DNA of 64,000 bases from Neolewinella litorea (lineage in GTDB: Bacteria > Bacteroidota > Bacteroidia > Chitinophagales > Saprospiraceae): positions 49,405 to 113,404 of the forward strand of contig NZ_SRSF01000009.1 of NCBI RefSeq assembly GCF_004803465.1, written 5' to 3'. The position numbers and the translations under genes were made by a program. Each line of letters starts with the position of its first letter. Positions within the stretch are counted from its first letter, which is position 1. Shown piece after piece: positions 9,731 through 17,581 of this stretch. A model generated the notes under the pieces. The model was not told the origin of the DNA. It did no database searches and saw nothing but the letters and a program-made list of their open reading frames with translations.

Positions 9731-10849
9731 TTATTTCCCTGCGTGCAGTTCCACCTGCAGGCGCTGCAGGTCGTCCCACTTTCCGGCGGCGGCCAGTGCC
9801 GCCTGTCGTGGCCAGCTGCCGGGGTCGTGCATGGCAAAGCGACTGCCGGCCTGCTGCAGCATAGCTTCCAGTTCGTCCACCGGGGTTTCGGCCAGCGTGG
9901 TCAGGTCGTGGATCCCGGCTTCCTTCAGTACCGTTTCAATTTCCGGGCCGATCCCCTCGACCGCGCGTAATCCCTCCGGGTGCCGTGGCTCGGCCGGTTG
10001 TTCGGGGTGGCGCTGCCGGTCGTCGGCGAGTTTACGGGCCTGCCCGATCCAGTCTTCCTCGCGCATCAGCTGGGCTACGTAACCGATTCGCGCGGCGTAG
10101 GATTCAAGGTCTTCGTCGTCCCAGTCGGCGATCTGCTCAAAGGTGTACACGCCTGCCTCGTACAGTTTCGACTGGTTGAAGGGGCCAATAGTGCGGATTC
10201 GGGTCAGGTCGTCGCGCCGCTGGTTCACTTCCCGGTACGATTCACCGATGCGGACCTCGTGGGTGGGTTTCCCGAGGTCGACCACCGGTTCGGGTTGGTC
10301 GGGACTGAGCCGTGCCACGCGGTCTTCGAGGGCCCGCAGCCGTTGTTCCAGTTCGGGGTTGCCACCGGCCCCGGCTTCGCGGCGTTCACCGGCACCTGCG
10401 TCCCCGCGCAACAATTGCTCGTTACGGGTCTTGAGGCCGATGATCTGGTCGTTGAGGTCCTCGATGGTGGAGGCGTAGCTTTGGTTGGTGGCGTTGAGTT
10501 GCTCGTTGCTGGCGCGGAGTTTGCGTAGTTCGTTGCTGATGCCGTCGAGATTCTTGCGGAACTCCCGTTGTTGCACGAGAATCTCGTCCTTTTCCGAGGT
10601 TATGCTGACCAGTTCGCGGGCTAGGGATTTCTGCTCTTCGTCGGTCGAGGTAAGGCGGTGCTGCAGGGAGTCCTTTTCCTTATCCGACTGCCGGAGCTGG
10701 TGCCGCAGCCGCCCGGTTTGCCGGCGCTGGATCAGCCAGCCGACCAGTAATCCGAGGGTAAAAAGGAGCAGTCCGAGGATCGCAAAGATCAGCAGGTACT
10801 GCGTGGTAAGCGTGGCCAGGTACTCGACGAAGTCGTTGATCAACTGCAT
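9731..10849 (-). CDS. Membrane-anchored coiled-coil protein with two helix-hairpin-helix domains
   Basis: The 372-residue protein has one transmembrane segment (about 18-40), a charged coiled coil (about 45-145), a Gly/Ala-rich linker, and two HhH modules: RDDLTRIRTIGPFNQSKLYEAG (213-250) and GLRAVEGIGPEIETVLKEAG (292-330). This matches a Bacteroidota family often labelled 'helix-hairpin-helix domain-containing protein' or COG3743-like. HhH modules usually bind DNA backbone, so a membrane-tethered DNA- or nucleoid-associated role is possible, but no function is established. It lies 68 nt downstream of dnaB on the same strand and could be cotranscribed. Confidence 0.75.
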   Translation of the reverse strand: MQLINDFVEYLATLTTQYLLIFAILGLLLFTLGLLVGWLIQRRQTGRLRHQLRQSDKEKDSLQHRLTSTDEEQKSLARELVSITSEKDEILVQQREFRKNLDGISNELRKLRASNEQLNATNQSYASTIEDLNDQIIGLKTRNEQLLRGDAGAGERREAGAGGNPELEQRLRALEDRVARLSPDQPEPVVDLGKPTHEVRIGESYREVNQRRDDLTRIRTIGPFNQSKLYEAGVYTFEQIADWDDEDLESYAARIGYVAQLMREEDWIGQARKLADDRQRHPEQPAEPRHPEGLRAVEGIGPEIETVLKEAGIHDLTTLAETPVDELEAMLQQAGSRFAMHDPGSWPRQAALAAAGKWDDLQRLQVELHAGK

Positions 10850-10917
10850 GGCGGGTGGGGATGGTGCCCGGGAAAGATACCATACTCCAGTCCTACCTTC
10901 CTATTGCCGCGCAAATG

Positions 10918-13788
10918 CTAGAAAGGAATATCGTCGTCGGTATTCATCTTGCTCGGCAGGGTACCGCCTCCGTAGGGTTGTTGGGGCTGACCGCCGGTGA
11001 TGGCGTTGGACGGTAGAAGGTCGAAGTCCGGGTCGTCCAGATCGCTGAAGCGGGCAAAATCACTGTCGAACCGCAACCGGATATCGCGGGCCTCACCGTG
11101 GCGGTTTTTCCCGATGATCACCTCGGCAACACCCGCGAGGCTGTTGCCTTGCTCGTCTTCGGTAATCTTGTAGTACTCGGGGCGGTAGAGGAACATGACC
11201 ATATCCGCGTCTTGCTCTATGCTATTGTGAACCACCACGTCATTGGCTACAAAGTTGTGGGGGCCCGGCACGGTCAAATCAAATACCTCTTCCATACCGG
11301 CTGCCTCGATGGAAGCGATTTGATCCCAGTAGATGTCACTGCCCGATAATTGGGCCAGGGAATAGCTGTTGGCAGCGGTGGCTACGGCCAAAGCCCTATC
11401 CCGACTAAGATTAGATTTATAGAGCGCTGTTCCACAGTATTGCATACCCAGTGCTGACTGTAAGCGTCGGGTAGGGATGCCGTAAAGATCTAGATCTCGC
11501 TTAACAATTGTTTGCCAGACTGATTTCGGAATGACGTCGCGGTTGGTATTTTCTTCCCGCGCTTCCATATAAGCGCGTATCTCTTCTAACGCTGCCATTT
11601 TATAGGCACCTACGGCACCTATCCGGTCGCAAAATTTCAGGATATTGGACTTCCCGGTAACGATCACGTGGTACTGGTCACGTCCCTTTTCGGGTTGGGG
11701 AACAACCTGTATTTTGGCAGTGATCCCCATCGACAGTAACAAATGCTGGACGTCATTAGCCAGTCGCGTACTGCTGGTGGCATAGTATACTCCGGGGTAG
11801 GGACGCTTACCCCCTACCATTTTTACGCAGCCGTCCGTTGCCCACAAGTGGCGCAGGAAACGACCCTGTTGATCCTTGCCGGTTTGGAATACCGAGTCGG
11901 GAACGAACTTTTCGTATGATCGAAGACCCCAAATTCCCATTTTGTCAAGCCATTCCGCCACGGCATTTCGTACACCATGTGTATGGTTCCGGGTCGAGGT
12001 AAGGTACACTTGGTACCAACGGGAGCCTGAAGCGGCCGACGATTCAAGTTTCACCCGGGGACGAATCTTATTCCCGAAACAACGGGAAGTCAGATCCGCA
12101 ACCGTATCAGCTAGATCCCTCTCCCGTGTAGTGTACTGAACGGAATGGTTGGGCAACGTACAACCGTCGCCGATCAGGTGGCCCAATAGTGCTAACTCGT
12201 CGTCCGACATCAAATTGCGGTTACCCTCAACATTAGGGACACAGCGTGGTGTAGCCAAGTGTTCTCCCGTAGTAAGTTCATCCAATCGCTTCCAGCCGTC
12301 AACGGTGAGGAATTTGTGGTTGGCCGTGGCCTTGATGGTCCGGCCCAACCGGGTAGTGAGGCGGTAAGCCTGTTTTCTTCCGGTGCTGAAAGCGGCGCTG
12401 ACCATGCTGGGCACCAACTTGTAGTTGTCGTCGGTGGCCCAGACACGAAAGCCGCCGCGGGGATACTGTTCGACCAACTGCCGAATGGGCACGCGGCGCC
12501 CGTCTCCGGCGAGGGTAACCAGTGAATCTCCGGTGAGACATCCCGATTCCCGCAAGTCACTGAGCTGTGGCCGCTTGTCGCCGCCCCGGGTTTCCACCGC
12601 CCGGCTCAGCTGCGAAAGGGCGATAACGGGCACTTCCAGTTCCTTGGCCAGGCCCTTCAGCGAGCGGCTGATGGCCGATACTTCCTGTTCGCGGTTGCCG
12701 CCCTTGTTGGCCTCTCCGCTGCCCGACATTAGCTGCAGGTAGTCGATGATCACCATACTGATCCCCTTTTCGAGCTTGAGGCGGCGGCACTTGGCCCGCA
12801 ATTCGAAGACGTTGATGCCCGGGGTGTCGTCGATGTAGATAGGGGCCTCGCCGATGTGGTTCATGGCGTTGACCAGGCGGGTCCACTCGTCATCGGTGAA
12901 CTTGCCGTTGCGCATCTTCTGGCCGTTCACCTCGGCGTCCTGGCTGAAGATCCGGCCGGCCAACTGGGCGGCGCTCATCTCCAGGCTGAACACGGCGACG
13001 CCGTGTCCGTATTCGGCGGCCGCATTACGGGCCATGGAAAGTACAAAACTCGTCTTGCCCATGGCCGGGCGGGCCGCTACGATGATGAGGTCGGAGGGTT
13101 GCAGTCCCGAGGTAAGGCGGTCAAGGTCGGTGAAGCCCGTCGGGATACCAGTGAGCCCGTCCTCCTTTTCGCGCAGCATGGTCAGCTGATCGAGCAACTG
13201 GTTGGCCAGGGTGCCCATATCGGCTACCTGCTTGCCCATGTTACGCTCGGTGATCTCGAAGACGTAGTTGCCGGCCTTGTCGAGCAGGTCGAGCACGTCG
13301 GTGCTGTCTTCGTAGGCATCGCGGATAATCTCCGTGCTGGTGCGGATCAGCTCCCGCTGGATGAATTTCTCGGTAACGATGCGGGCGTGGTACTCGATGT
13401 TGGCCGAGCTGGTCACCTTGCTCGTAAGCTGGGCCAGGTAGGCGGCGCCACCCACTACTTCCAGCTCCTCGTGCTTGCGCAGGTCCTCCATAACCATCAG
13501 CAGGTCGATGGGCTGGCTGCGCTCGAAGAGGCGGCGCATGCTGCGGTAGATCGCCTGGTGCGCGGGCTTGTAGAACGACTCCGGCGAGATGATGTCCAGC
13601 ACCTTGGTCATCGCTTCCTTCTCAATCAGGATGGCGGACAGGATCGCCTCCTCCAGGTCCGGAGCCTGGGGCGGAAGTTTGCTGTAAGCGGGCAGGTTTG
13701 CTTCCTCCAGTCGGCTGCGACTGTTGTAAGCCAGGGCCGTGCTGCCGTTGCCGTTGCTCCTGCGTTCGTATTTTTTATCCTTCGCCAT
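10918..13788 (-). CDS. dnaB: Replicative DNA helicase DnaB with in-frame intein
   Basis: DnaB is the ring helicase that unwinds DNA at the replication fork. Residues 1-416 and 856-956 form a normal 517-residue DnaB: N-terminal primase-interacting domain (about 40-140), Walker A in ARPAMGKTSF (239-248), Walker B-type VIIDYLQLMS, and QLSRAVETRGGDKRP. The acidic tail ends DDDIPF. A 439-residue intein splits the conserved RESG/SIEQ junction, the same site used by the well-known Synechocystis DnaB intein. Function therefore depends on protein splicing. A TACCTTTG -7-type element lies only 8 nt upstream of the ATG, and a cluster of DnaA-box-like sites lies behind it. The identity is certain. Confidence 0.97.
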   Translation of the reverse strand: MAKDKKYERRSNGNGSTALAYNSRSRLEEANLPAYSKLPPQAPDLEEAILSAILIEKEAMTKVLDIISPESFYKPAHQAIYRSMRRLFERSQPIDLLMVMEDLRKHEELEVVGGAAYLAQLTSKVTSSANIEYHARIVTEKFIQRELIRTSTEIIRDAYEDSTDVLDLLDKAGNYVFEITERNMGKQVADMGTLANQLLDQLTMLREKEDGLTGIPTGFTDLDRLTSGLQPSDLIIVAARPAMGKTSFVLSMARNAAAEYGHGVAVFSLEMSAAQLAGRIFSQDAEVNGQKMRNGKFTDDEWTRLVNAMNHIGEAPIYIDDTPGINVFELRAKCRRLKLEKGISMVIIDYLQLMSGSGEANKGGNREQEVSAISRSLKGLAKELEVPVIALSQLSRAVETRGGDKRPQLSDLRESGCLTGDSLVTLAGDGRRVPIRQLVEQYPRGGFRVWATDDNYKLVPSMVSAAFSTGRKQAYRLTTRLGRTIKATANHKFLTVDGWKRLDELTTGEHLATPRCVPNVEGNRNLMSDDELALLGHLIGDGCTLPNHSVQYTTRERDLADTVADLTSRCFGNKIRPRVKLESSAASGSRWYQVYLTSTRNHTHGVRNAVAEWLDKMGIWGLRSYEKFVPDSVFQTGKDQQGRFLRHLWATDGCVKMVGGKRPYPGVYYATSSTRLANDVQHLLLSMGITAKIQVVPQPEKGRDQYHVIVTGKSNILKFCDRIGAVGAYKMAALEEIRAYMEAREENTNRDVIPKSVWQTIVKRDLDLYGIPTRRLQSALGMQYCGTALYKSNLSRDRALAVATAANSYSLAQLSGSDIYWDQIASIEAAGMEEVFDLTVPGPHNFVANDVVVHNSIEQDADMVMFLYRPEYYKITEDEQGNSLAGVAEVIIGKNRHGEARDIRLRFDSDFARFSDLDDPDFDLLPSNAITGGQPQQPYGGGTLPSKMNTDDDIPF
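11224..12540 (-). mobile_element. DnaB intein with LAGLIDADG homing endonuclease
   Basis: This segment encodes residues 417-855 of the dnaB product. Splicing signals are intact: C417 at the start (CLTGDSLVTL), block B TANHKFLT, block F VFDLTVPGPHNFVAND, and the end VVVHN with penultimate His and terminal Asn, followed by Ser as the +1 nucleophile. The middle contains two LAGLIDADG-type motifs, LLGHLIGDGC (about 534-543) and FLRHLWATDGC (about 644-654), so a homing endonuclease is present and may be active. The central part (about 11400-12250) is visibly AT-richer than the flanking extein DNA, consistent with horizontal arrival. Confidence 0.95.
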
Positions 13789-13795
13789 CTTATCC

Positions 13796-13803
13796 CAAAG
13801 GTA
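13796..13803 (-). promoter_or_regulatory. Candidate -7 element of dnaB
   Basis: The minus strand reads TACCTTTG, an exact match to the Bacteroidota TAnnTTTG -7 consensus. It ends 8 nt before the dnaB start codon, so the transcript would be nearly leaderless. No convincing TTTG lies 19 bp further upstream. Confidence 0.45.
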
Positions 13804-13825
13804 CTCCCTTTTTCTAACAATTTGT

Positions 13826-13884
13826 TGTTGATAACACTGTGGAGAACCAAATTGTCCTGTGGATAACGTTCCCCGTTATGCACA
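13826..13884. promoter_or_regulatory. Cluster of DnaA-box-like 9-mers upstream of dnaB
   Basis: Within 59 bp there are two matches to TTATNCACA: TGTGGATAA at 13858-13866 (reverse of TTATCCACA) and TTATGCACA at 13876-13884. Two sites differ from TTATCCACA by one mismatch: TGTTGATAA at 13826-13834 and TGTGGAGAA at 13838-13846. The adjoining 13804-13835 is AT-rich. The cluster fills much of the 148-bp gap between dnaB and the next gene. It could be part of a replication origin or a DnaA-responsive dnaB promoter. Confidence 0.6.
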
Positions 13885-13936
13885 TTTCTGGTCCGCCAAA
13901 TTGGGGACTTTTTCTGGTCGGGTGCCCCGCTTATCC

Positions 13937-15142
13937 TTATTGGCTTACGCCGTATTCGCCCGCGGGCACCTCGCTGACGTCCATCATTTCAAACGGCTCC
14001 CAGCTTGCCCCGGGCACCAGTGCCTTGCGGTAGGCCAGATGCACGCGGTGGATGTCGGTGTTCATTTGCCGACAGGTGTCCACCATCAGCTTGTTGTGCC
14101 CCCGGATGGTGGCCATATCCACGTAGCGGTAGGTGCGGCTCGTGTGGCGGTCGCCGCTCTGGAACATGGCGTCGACCATGAGCGGGTACACGCCCTGCCG
14201 CTGGTAGTCCTTCGCGATGCCGAAAGCGATGCCCTTGCAGTTGCGCGGGTGCTTCTGGAACTTCAGGCGGTAGAGAAATTTGGGCATCCCGACCCAGTTG
14301 AGGCGCCCCTTGAGTCCCTGCAGGAAACAGTTGATGTCGGGGATCAGCCCCGCCAGCCCGATGGGCCGTCCTTCGCGGTTGTAGGCGATGCAGGTCAGGT
14401 GGGGGTCCATGATGGGCTTCATCTGCTGGAAGGTGGGGTAGATGTCGTCGCCCGTCAGCGGCTTGAAGTAGGGCCAGTGGTTAAAGGCGGCGTTGTAGGC
14501 CTCGGCAAAGTCGTCGGCCCCCTTGCGCAGGTTGTTGGCCTGGATCTGCTCGGTGTAGAGCCCGTAGCGTTCCCGCACGCGGGCGGCCAGTTTGCCGAGC
14601 CGTTCGCCGGGGAATTCCGATACCACGCCCCGCATTGTCAGGCACTGCTCGTGGGGCTGGTAACCGGCTTCCTCGAAGAAACTTTGGTAGTAGGGCGGGT
14701 TGTAAGTTTCCTGGTAGATCGGCCGGTACCACCCCCGCACCAGCAGTCCCCAGAACTTGTCGCGCTCCCCGAAGTTGATGGGACCGTCAACGGCCTGCAT
14801 ACCGCGGGCGCGCAGCCAATCTTCCGCTACCGCGAACAGTTGCCGGGCCACTGCGGCATCCTCCACCGACTCAAAAAAGCCGATACCGCCCGCCGGCAGT
14901 TCGAGTTGCTGGTTCCTTTCCGTATCCACGAAGGCGGCGATGCGGCCCACGGGGCGTTTGCCGTCCTTTACCACCCATCGCATGAGGTTGTCGCCCCGGT
15001 AGGCGGAATTTTTCTCGCCCAGGATGCCTTCAATGTCGCTGCGCAGGGGGTAGACGTACTGCCGGTTGCCGGCGTAGACGGTGTCGAGTACGCCGTGCCA
15101 GTCTTTCCAGTTTCTGTTCTCCTCTATTCGGTAGTCCGCCAT
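13937..15142 (-). CDS. Conserved two-domain GNAT-fold protein, function unknown
   Basis: The 401-residue protein looks like a tandem GNAT (acyl-CoA N-acyltransferase) fold. The second half contains a typical acceptor-loop pattern, GIAFGIAKDYQRQGVYPLMVDAM (about 320-343), and a late ATIRGHNKLMVDTCRQMN segment. The first half contains RPVGRIAAFVD, like GNAT beta-strand 4. Homologues of this general type in Bacteroidota are annotated as hypothetical or N-acetyltransferase-like. Substrate and reaction are unknown. A TACCTTTG -7 element sits 5 nt upstream of the start codon. Confidence 0.6.
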   Translation of the reverse strand: MADYRIEENRNWKDWHGVLDTVYAGNRQYVYPLRSDIEGILGEKNSAYRGDNLMRWVVKDGKRPVGRIAAFVDTERNQQLELPAGGIGFFESVEDAAVARQLFAVAEDWLRARGMQAVDGPINFGERDKFWGLLVRGWYRPIYQETYNPPYYQSFFEEAGYQPHEQCLTMRGVVSEFPGERLGKLAARVRERYGLYTEQIQANNLRKGADDFAEAYNAAFNHWPYFKPLTGDDIYPTFQQMKPIMDPHLTCIAYNREGRPIGLAGLIPDINCFLQGLKGRLNWVGMPKFLYRLKFQKHPRNCKGIAFGIAKDYQRQGVYPLMVDAMFQSGDRHTSRTYRYVDMATIRGHNKLMVDTCRQMNTDIHRVHLAYRKALVPGASWEPFEMMDVSEVPAGEYGVSQ

Positions 15143-15147
15143 GCGCG

Positions 15148-15155
15148 CAAAGGTA
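15148..15155 (-). promoter_or_regulatory. Candidate -7 element, near-leaderless gene
   Basis: The minus-strand TACCTTTG ends 5 nt before the ATG at 15142. If used, transcription would begin at or within a few bases of the start codon. No -33 TTTG is seen at the usual 19-bp spacing. Confidence 0.4.
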
Positions 15156-15180
15156 GCAAGGCAGGGAGTTATGCCTTCCC

Positions 15181-15702
15181 CTACCGGACGACGCCTTCGA
15201 GCAAGACCTCTTCCAAGCGGGTACCGTCGTCGGCGTGGAGCACCGATATGTCCCCCGTCGTTTCCAGTACCACGGCCCGCACCTGGCTCATGGTGATCAC
15301 GTTGGCCTCCCGCAGTTTGGCGATGATCTCCGAGCGGCTCACGTTGGTCTTGCGCATGTTCTCAACGAGAAATTCCGGCCCGTCCATCAAGAGGGTGGGT
15401 TCGTTTTCCGCCACGTCCTGCACGGTGGGATAGTGAAGCTTCAGCTTGGCATACACCTGCTGGAAAAAGGCGATCGTACCGAAGGCGATCGCGCCCTTGA
15501 GTATGGATTGCCCCCCGTTCATGACTACCGAGGCGATCACCGTGCCCATAGCGATGGTCGACGCAAAGTCAAAGCTGCTCATCTTCGCAAAGGTGCGCAG
15601 CCCCGAGAGGCGAACGATCACGATCACGATGGAGAAAAAGATGAAGACGCTCGCTACCGTCTCCAGTAGTGTCGACATAGGAGCAGTTAGCCAGTTTTCC
15701 AT
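15181..15702 (-). CDS. YetF/DUF421-type membrane protein
   Basis: The 173-residue protein has about three hydrophobic N-terminal segments (about 13-33, 45-62, 67-80). A soluble C-terminal domain follows, with IIAKLREANVITMSQVRAVVLETTGDISVL, the hallmark of the YetF (DUF421) family. The RLSGLRTFAKMSSFDF segment after the first helix is also family-typical. Length is normal for a single-copy member. The role of the family is uncertain; Bacillus members have been connected with the spore or envelope. It is on the same strand as the neighbouring rhodaneses, with a 45-nt gap. Confidence 0.82.
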   Translation of the reverse strand: MENWLTAPMSTLLETVASVFIFFSIVIVIVRLSGLRTFAKMSSFDFASTIAMGTVIASVVMNGGQSILKGAIAFGTIAFFQQVYAKLKLHYPTVQDVAENEPTLLMDGPEFLVENMRKTNVSRSEIIAKLREANVITMSQVRAVVLETTGDISVLHADDGTRLEEVLLEGVVR

Positions 15703-15747
15703 GCGGAAGTTTCCTTTGCTAAGCAGGCCCCCGCGGCAAATGTTTGT

Positions 15748-16176
15748 TTACCGCCCCGCCCACGCGGTATAGCCGCCGTCTAGGTTGTACACCTTCTGGA
15801 AGCCGGCCTCGGTCATGAGCTCGCAGGCCTGGTTGCTGCGGCCACCGACGGCGCAGTACACTAGGTAGGTCGGGTCGCGGTCGAGTTCCGCCAACTTCGT
15901 CGCGAACTGCGGGTCGCGAAAGTCAAGTTCCAGTGCCCCGTCGATCTTGCCGTCGCGGATTTCTCCGGGCGTCCGCACGTCCAGTACCACCACGTTCTCC
16001 CCCTTCATCTTTTCCGCAAATTCCGCCGGTGAAAGGTTTTCGTGCGCGGGCGCGGGTGCCGGGGCCACGGGCGCAACGGCATTTTCCGCTGCGGATGGCG
16101 GCGGCGTGGTCGCGGTGTCGGTCTCGGGTCCGCAGGCCAGCAGGGCAACTGCCAGCAGCATCGGTAGGTATTTCAT
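15748..16176 (-). CDS. Rhodanese-domain lipoprotein
   Basis: This 142-residue protein starts with a lipoprotein signal (LLAC, C15), followed by a Pro/Ala-rich tether (about 20-45) and one rhodanese domain. The active-site loop is YCAVGGRSNQA with catalytic C108; LDVRTPGEI and NLDGGYTAW are the other family marks. Rhodaneses carry persulfide sulfur on the cysteine; here the domain would sit outside the inner membrane. Its ATG overlaps the TGA of the upstream rhodanese (16173-16176), indicating translational coupling. Confidence 0.87.
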   Translation of the reverse strand: MKYLPMLLAVALLACGPETDTATTPPPSAAENAVAPVAPAPAPAHENLSPAEFAEKMKGENVVVLDVRTPGEIRDGKIDGALELDFRDPQFATKLAELDRDPTYLVYCAVGGRSNQACELMTEAGFQKVYNLDGGYTAWAGR

Positions 16177-16529
16177 GGGGTGTAGGCGTTGATGCCACCG
16201 TCGAGGTGGATGAGGTTCTTGAGTCCGGCGTTCTTCATCAGGGTGCAGGCACGTACGCTGCGCCGTCCGCTGCGGCAGTAGACGAGGTAGGTTTTGTCGG
16301 GGTCCAGGGCTTCCATCTGTTCCAGGAAGTCGGATCCCAGGTAGTTGATGTTCCGGGCCCCCTCCAGGTGGAATTCGGCGAATTCCCGGGCGTTGCGCAC
16401 GTCGATCACCGTACCCGGCTCGGCCGCGGCGCGCAGACGGTCGAATTCCTCCGGACCCACGTTCTTGAGTTCCTGCTTAAGCAGCTGCCAGCGGGGAATG
16501 GGGCAGGACGGCGGCGGGACATCTTCCAT
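16173..16529 (-). CDS. Cytoplasmic rhodanese-domain protein
   Basis: The 118-residue single rhodanese domain has no signal peptide. The catalytic loop is YCRSGRRSVRA (C85), with VIDVRNAREFAEFH near the start and LIHLDGGINAY at the end. It probably works as a sulfur carrier or transferase. It is the first gene of a two-gene unit with the lipoprotein rhodanese, overlapping it by 4 nt. Both paralogues retain the cysteine, so the pair could relay sulfur or act separately in two compartments. Confidence 0.87.
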   Translation of the reverse strand: MEDVPPPSCPIPRWQLLKQELKNVGPEEFDRLRAAAEPGTVIDVRNAREFAEFHLEGARNINYLGSDFLEQMEALDPDKTYLVYCRSGRRSVRACTLMKNAGLKNLIHLDGGINAYTP

Positions 16530-16567
16530 AGGGATGGTATTTTAGTGCGAAGTTGTAAAGATAACGG

Positions 16568-17539
16568 ATGAGAACAGCGACCGGGTTGGCATTGGCCAGT
16601 ATCTTTTGGTGGGCGGCCTGCGGAACCTCGCGGGAGCCGGACCGGATCTCCCTCACTACCCCCGAAGGGGAAGTAACCATCCGCGTCAACGACAGGCCCG
16701 TACTCAGCTACGCCACCGCTACCCAGCTCCCCGCGGGAGAGGAAGAACACTACGCCCGCAGTGGCTTCATCCATCCCGTGTATACCCCCGCCGGACGGAT
16801 GGTCACCGACGATTTCCCCCTTGGTCATACCCACCAGCATGGTATCTTCACGGCCTGGACCGGCACCACTTTCCGGGGTGAGGCCGTGGACTTCTGGAAC
16901 CAGCACAAGGAAACGGGTACCGTCCGCCACGCCGAGCTCCTCGAAACCTACGACTCGGCGGGGGTGGCCGGCTTCCGCACGAGACTGGAGCAGGTGAGCT
17001 TGCGCGACGGCCCGGTCCTCAGCGAGGACTGGCGCGTGCGGGTCTACGATCACGGCGATCCCTATGTCTGGGACCTTCGCAGCGCCCAGACCAACGTGAC
17101 CAACGATACCCTATACCTAGAAAAGTACACTTACGGCGGACTCGGTGTGCGCGGCAGCGCCGCATGGTACGCGTCGGACAGTGTGGCATTTACCGGCGAA
17201 GCACGCTTCCTGACCAGCGAGGGGCTCGACCGGGAGGCCGCCAACCACACACGGCCCGACTGGGTCGCGATCTACGGACCGCTATCCGCCAGGGACGGGG
17301 GCGGGACGGGCGGACTGGCGGTATTCCCCCACCCGGACAATTTTCGGGCACCGCAATTTGTGCGTGTCCACCCGGATATGCCCTACCTTTCGGTAAGCCC
17401 GGTGGTGGACGAAGGGTTCGCCCTTCCGCCCGGGCAGACCTACGTGGCGCGTTACCGCTTCGTAGTCTTTGATGGCGAGCCTGATCCGGAGGTTCTTTCC
17501 ACCTTCTCCTGGCACACCTTCGCGGCGCACGAGCCTTAG
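16568..17539 (+). CDS. DUF6807 (PmoA-like) lipoprotein
   Basis: The 323-residue protein has a lipobox WAAC (C18). The DUF6807 family, first noticed as 'PmoA' from a methane monooxygenase locus and now regarded as unrelated to it, is recognised by PLGHTHQHGIF (HTHQH at 87-91), VDFWNQHKETG and the C-terminal ARYRFVVFDGEP. The His cluster suggests a metal or catalytic site; in other Bacteroidota and Planctomycetes the family often accompanies sugar-degradation genes. No function is established. It starts 38 bp from the divergent rhodanese gene. Confidence 0.82.
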   Translation: MRTATGLALASIFWWAACGTSREPDRISLTTPEGEVTIRVNDRPVLSYATATQLPAGEEEHYARSGFIHPVYTPAGRMVTDDFPLGHTHQHGIFTAWTGTTFRGEAVDFWNQHKETGTVRHAELLETYDSAGVAGFRTRLEQVSLRDGPVLSEDWRVRVYDHGDPYVWDLRSAQTNVTNDTLYLEKYTYGGLGVRGSAAWYASDSVAFTGEARFLTSEGLDREAANHTRPDWVAIYGPLSARDGGGTGGLAVFPHPDNFRAPQFVRVHPDMPYLSVSPVVDEGFALPPGQTYVARYRFVVFDGEPDPEVLSTFSWHTFAAHEP

Positions 17540-17581
17540 GGGTGTCATCCCTTTCGCTCCCGCTTTGTTAACAATGCAATC

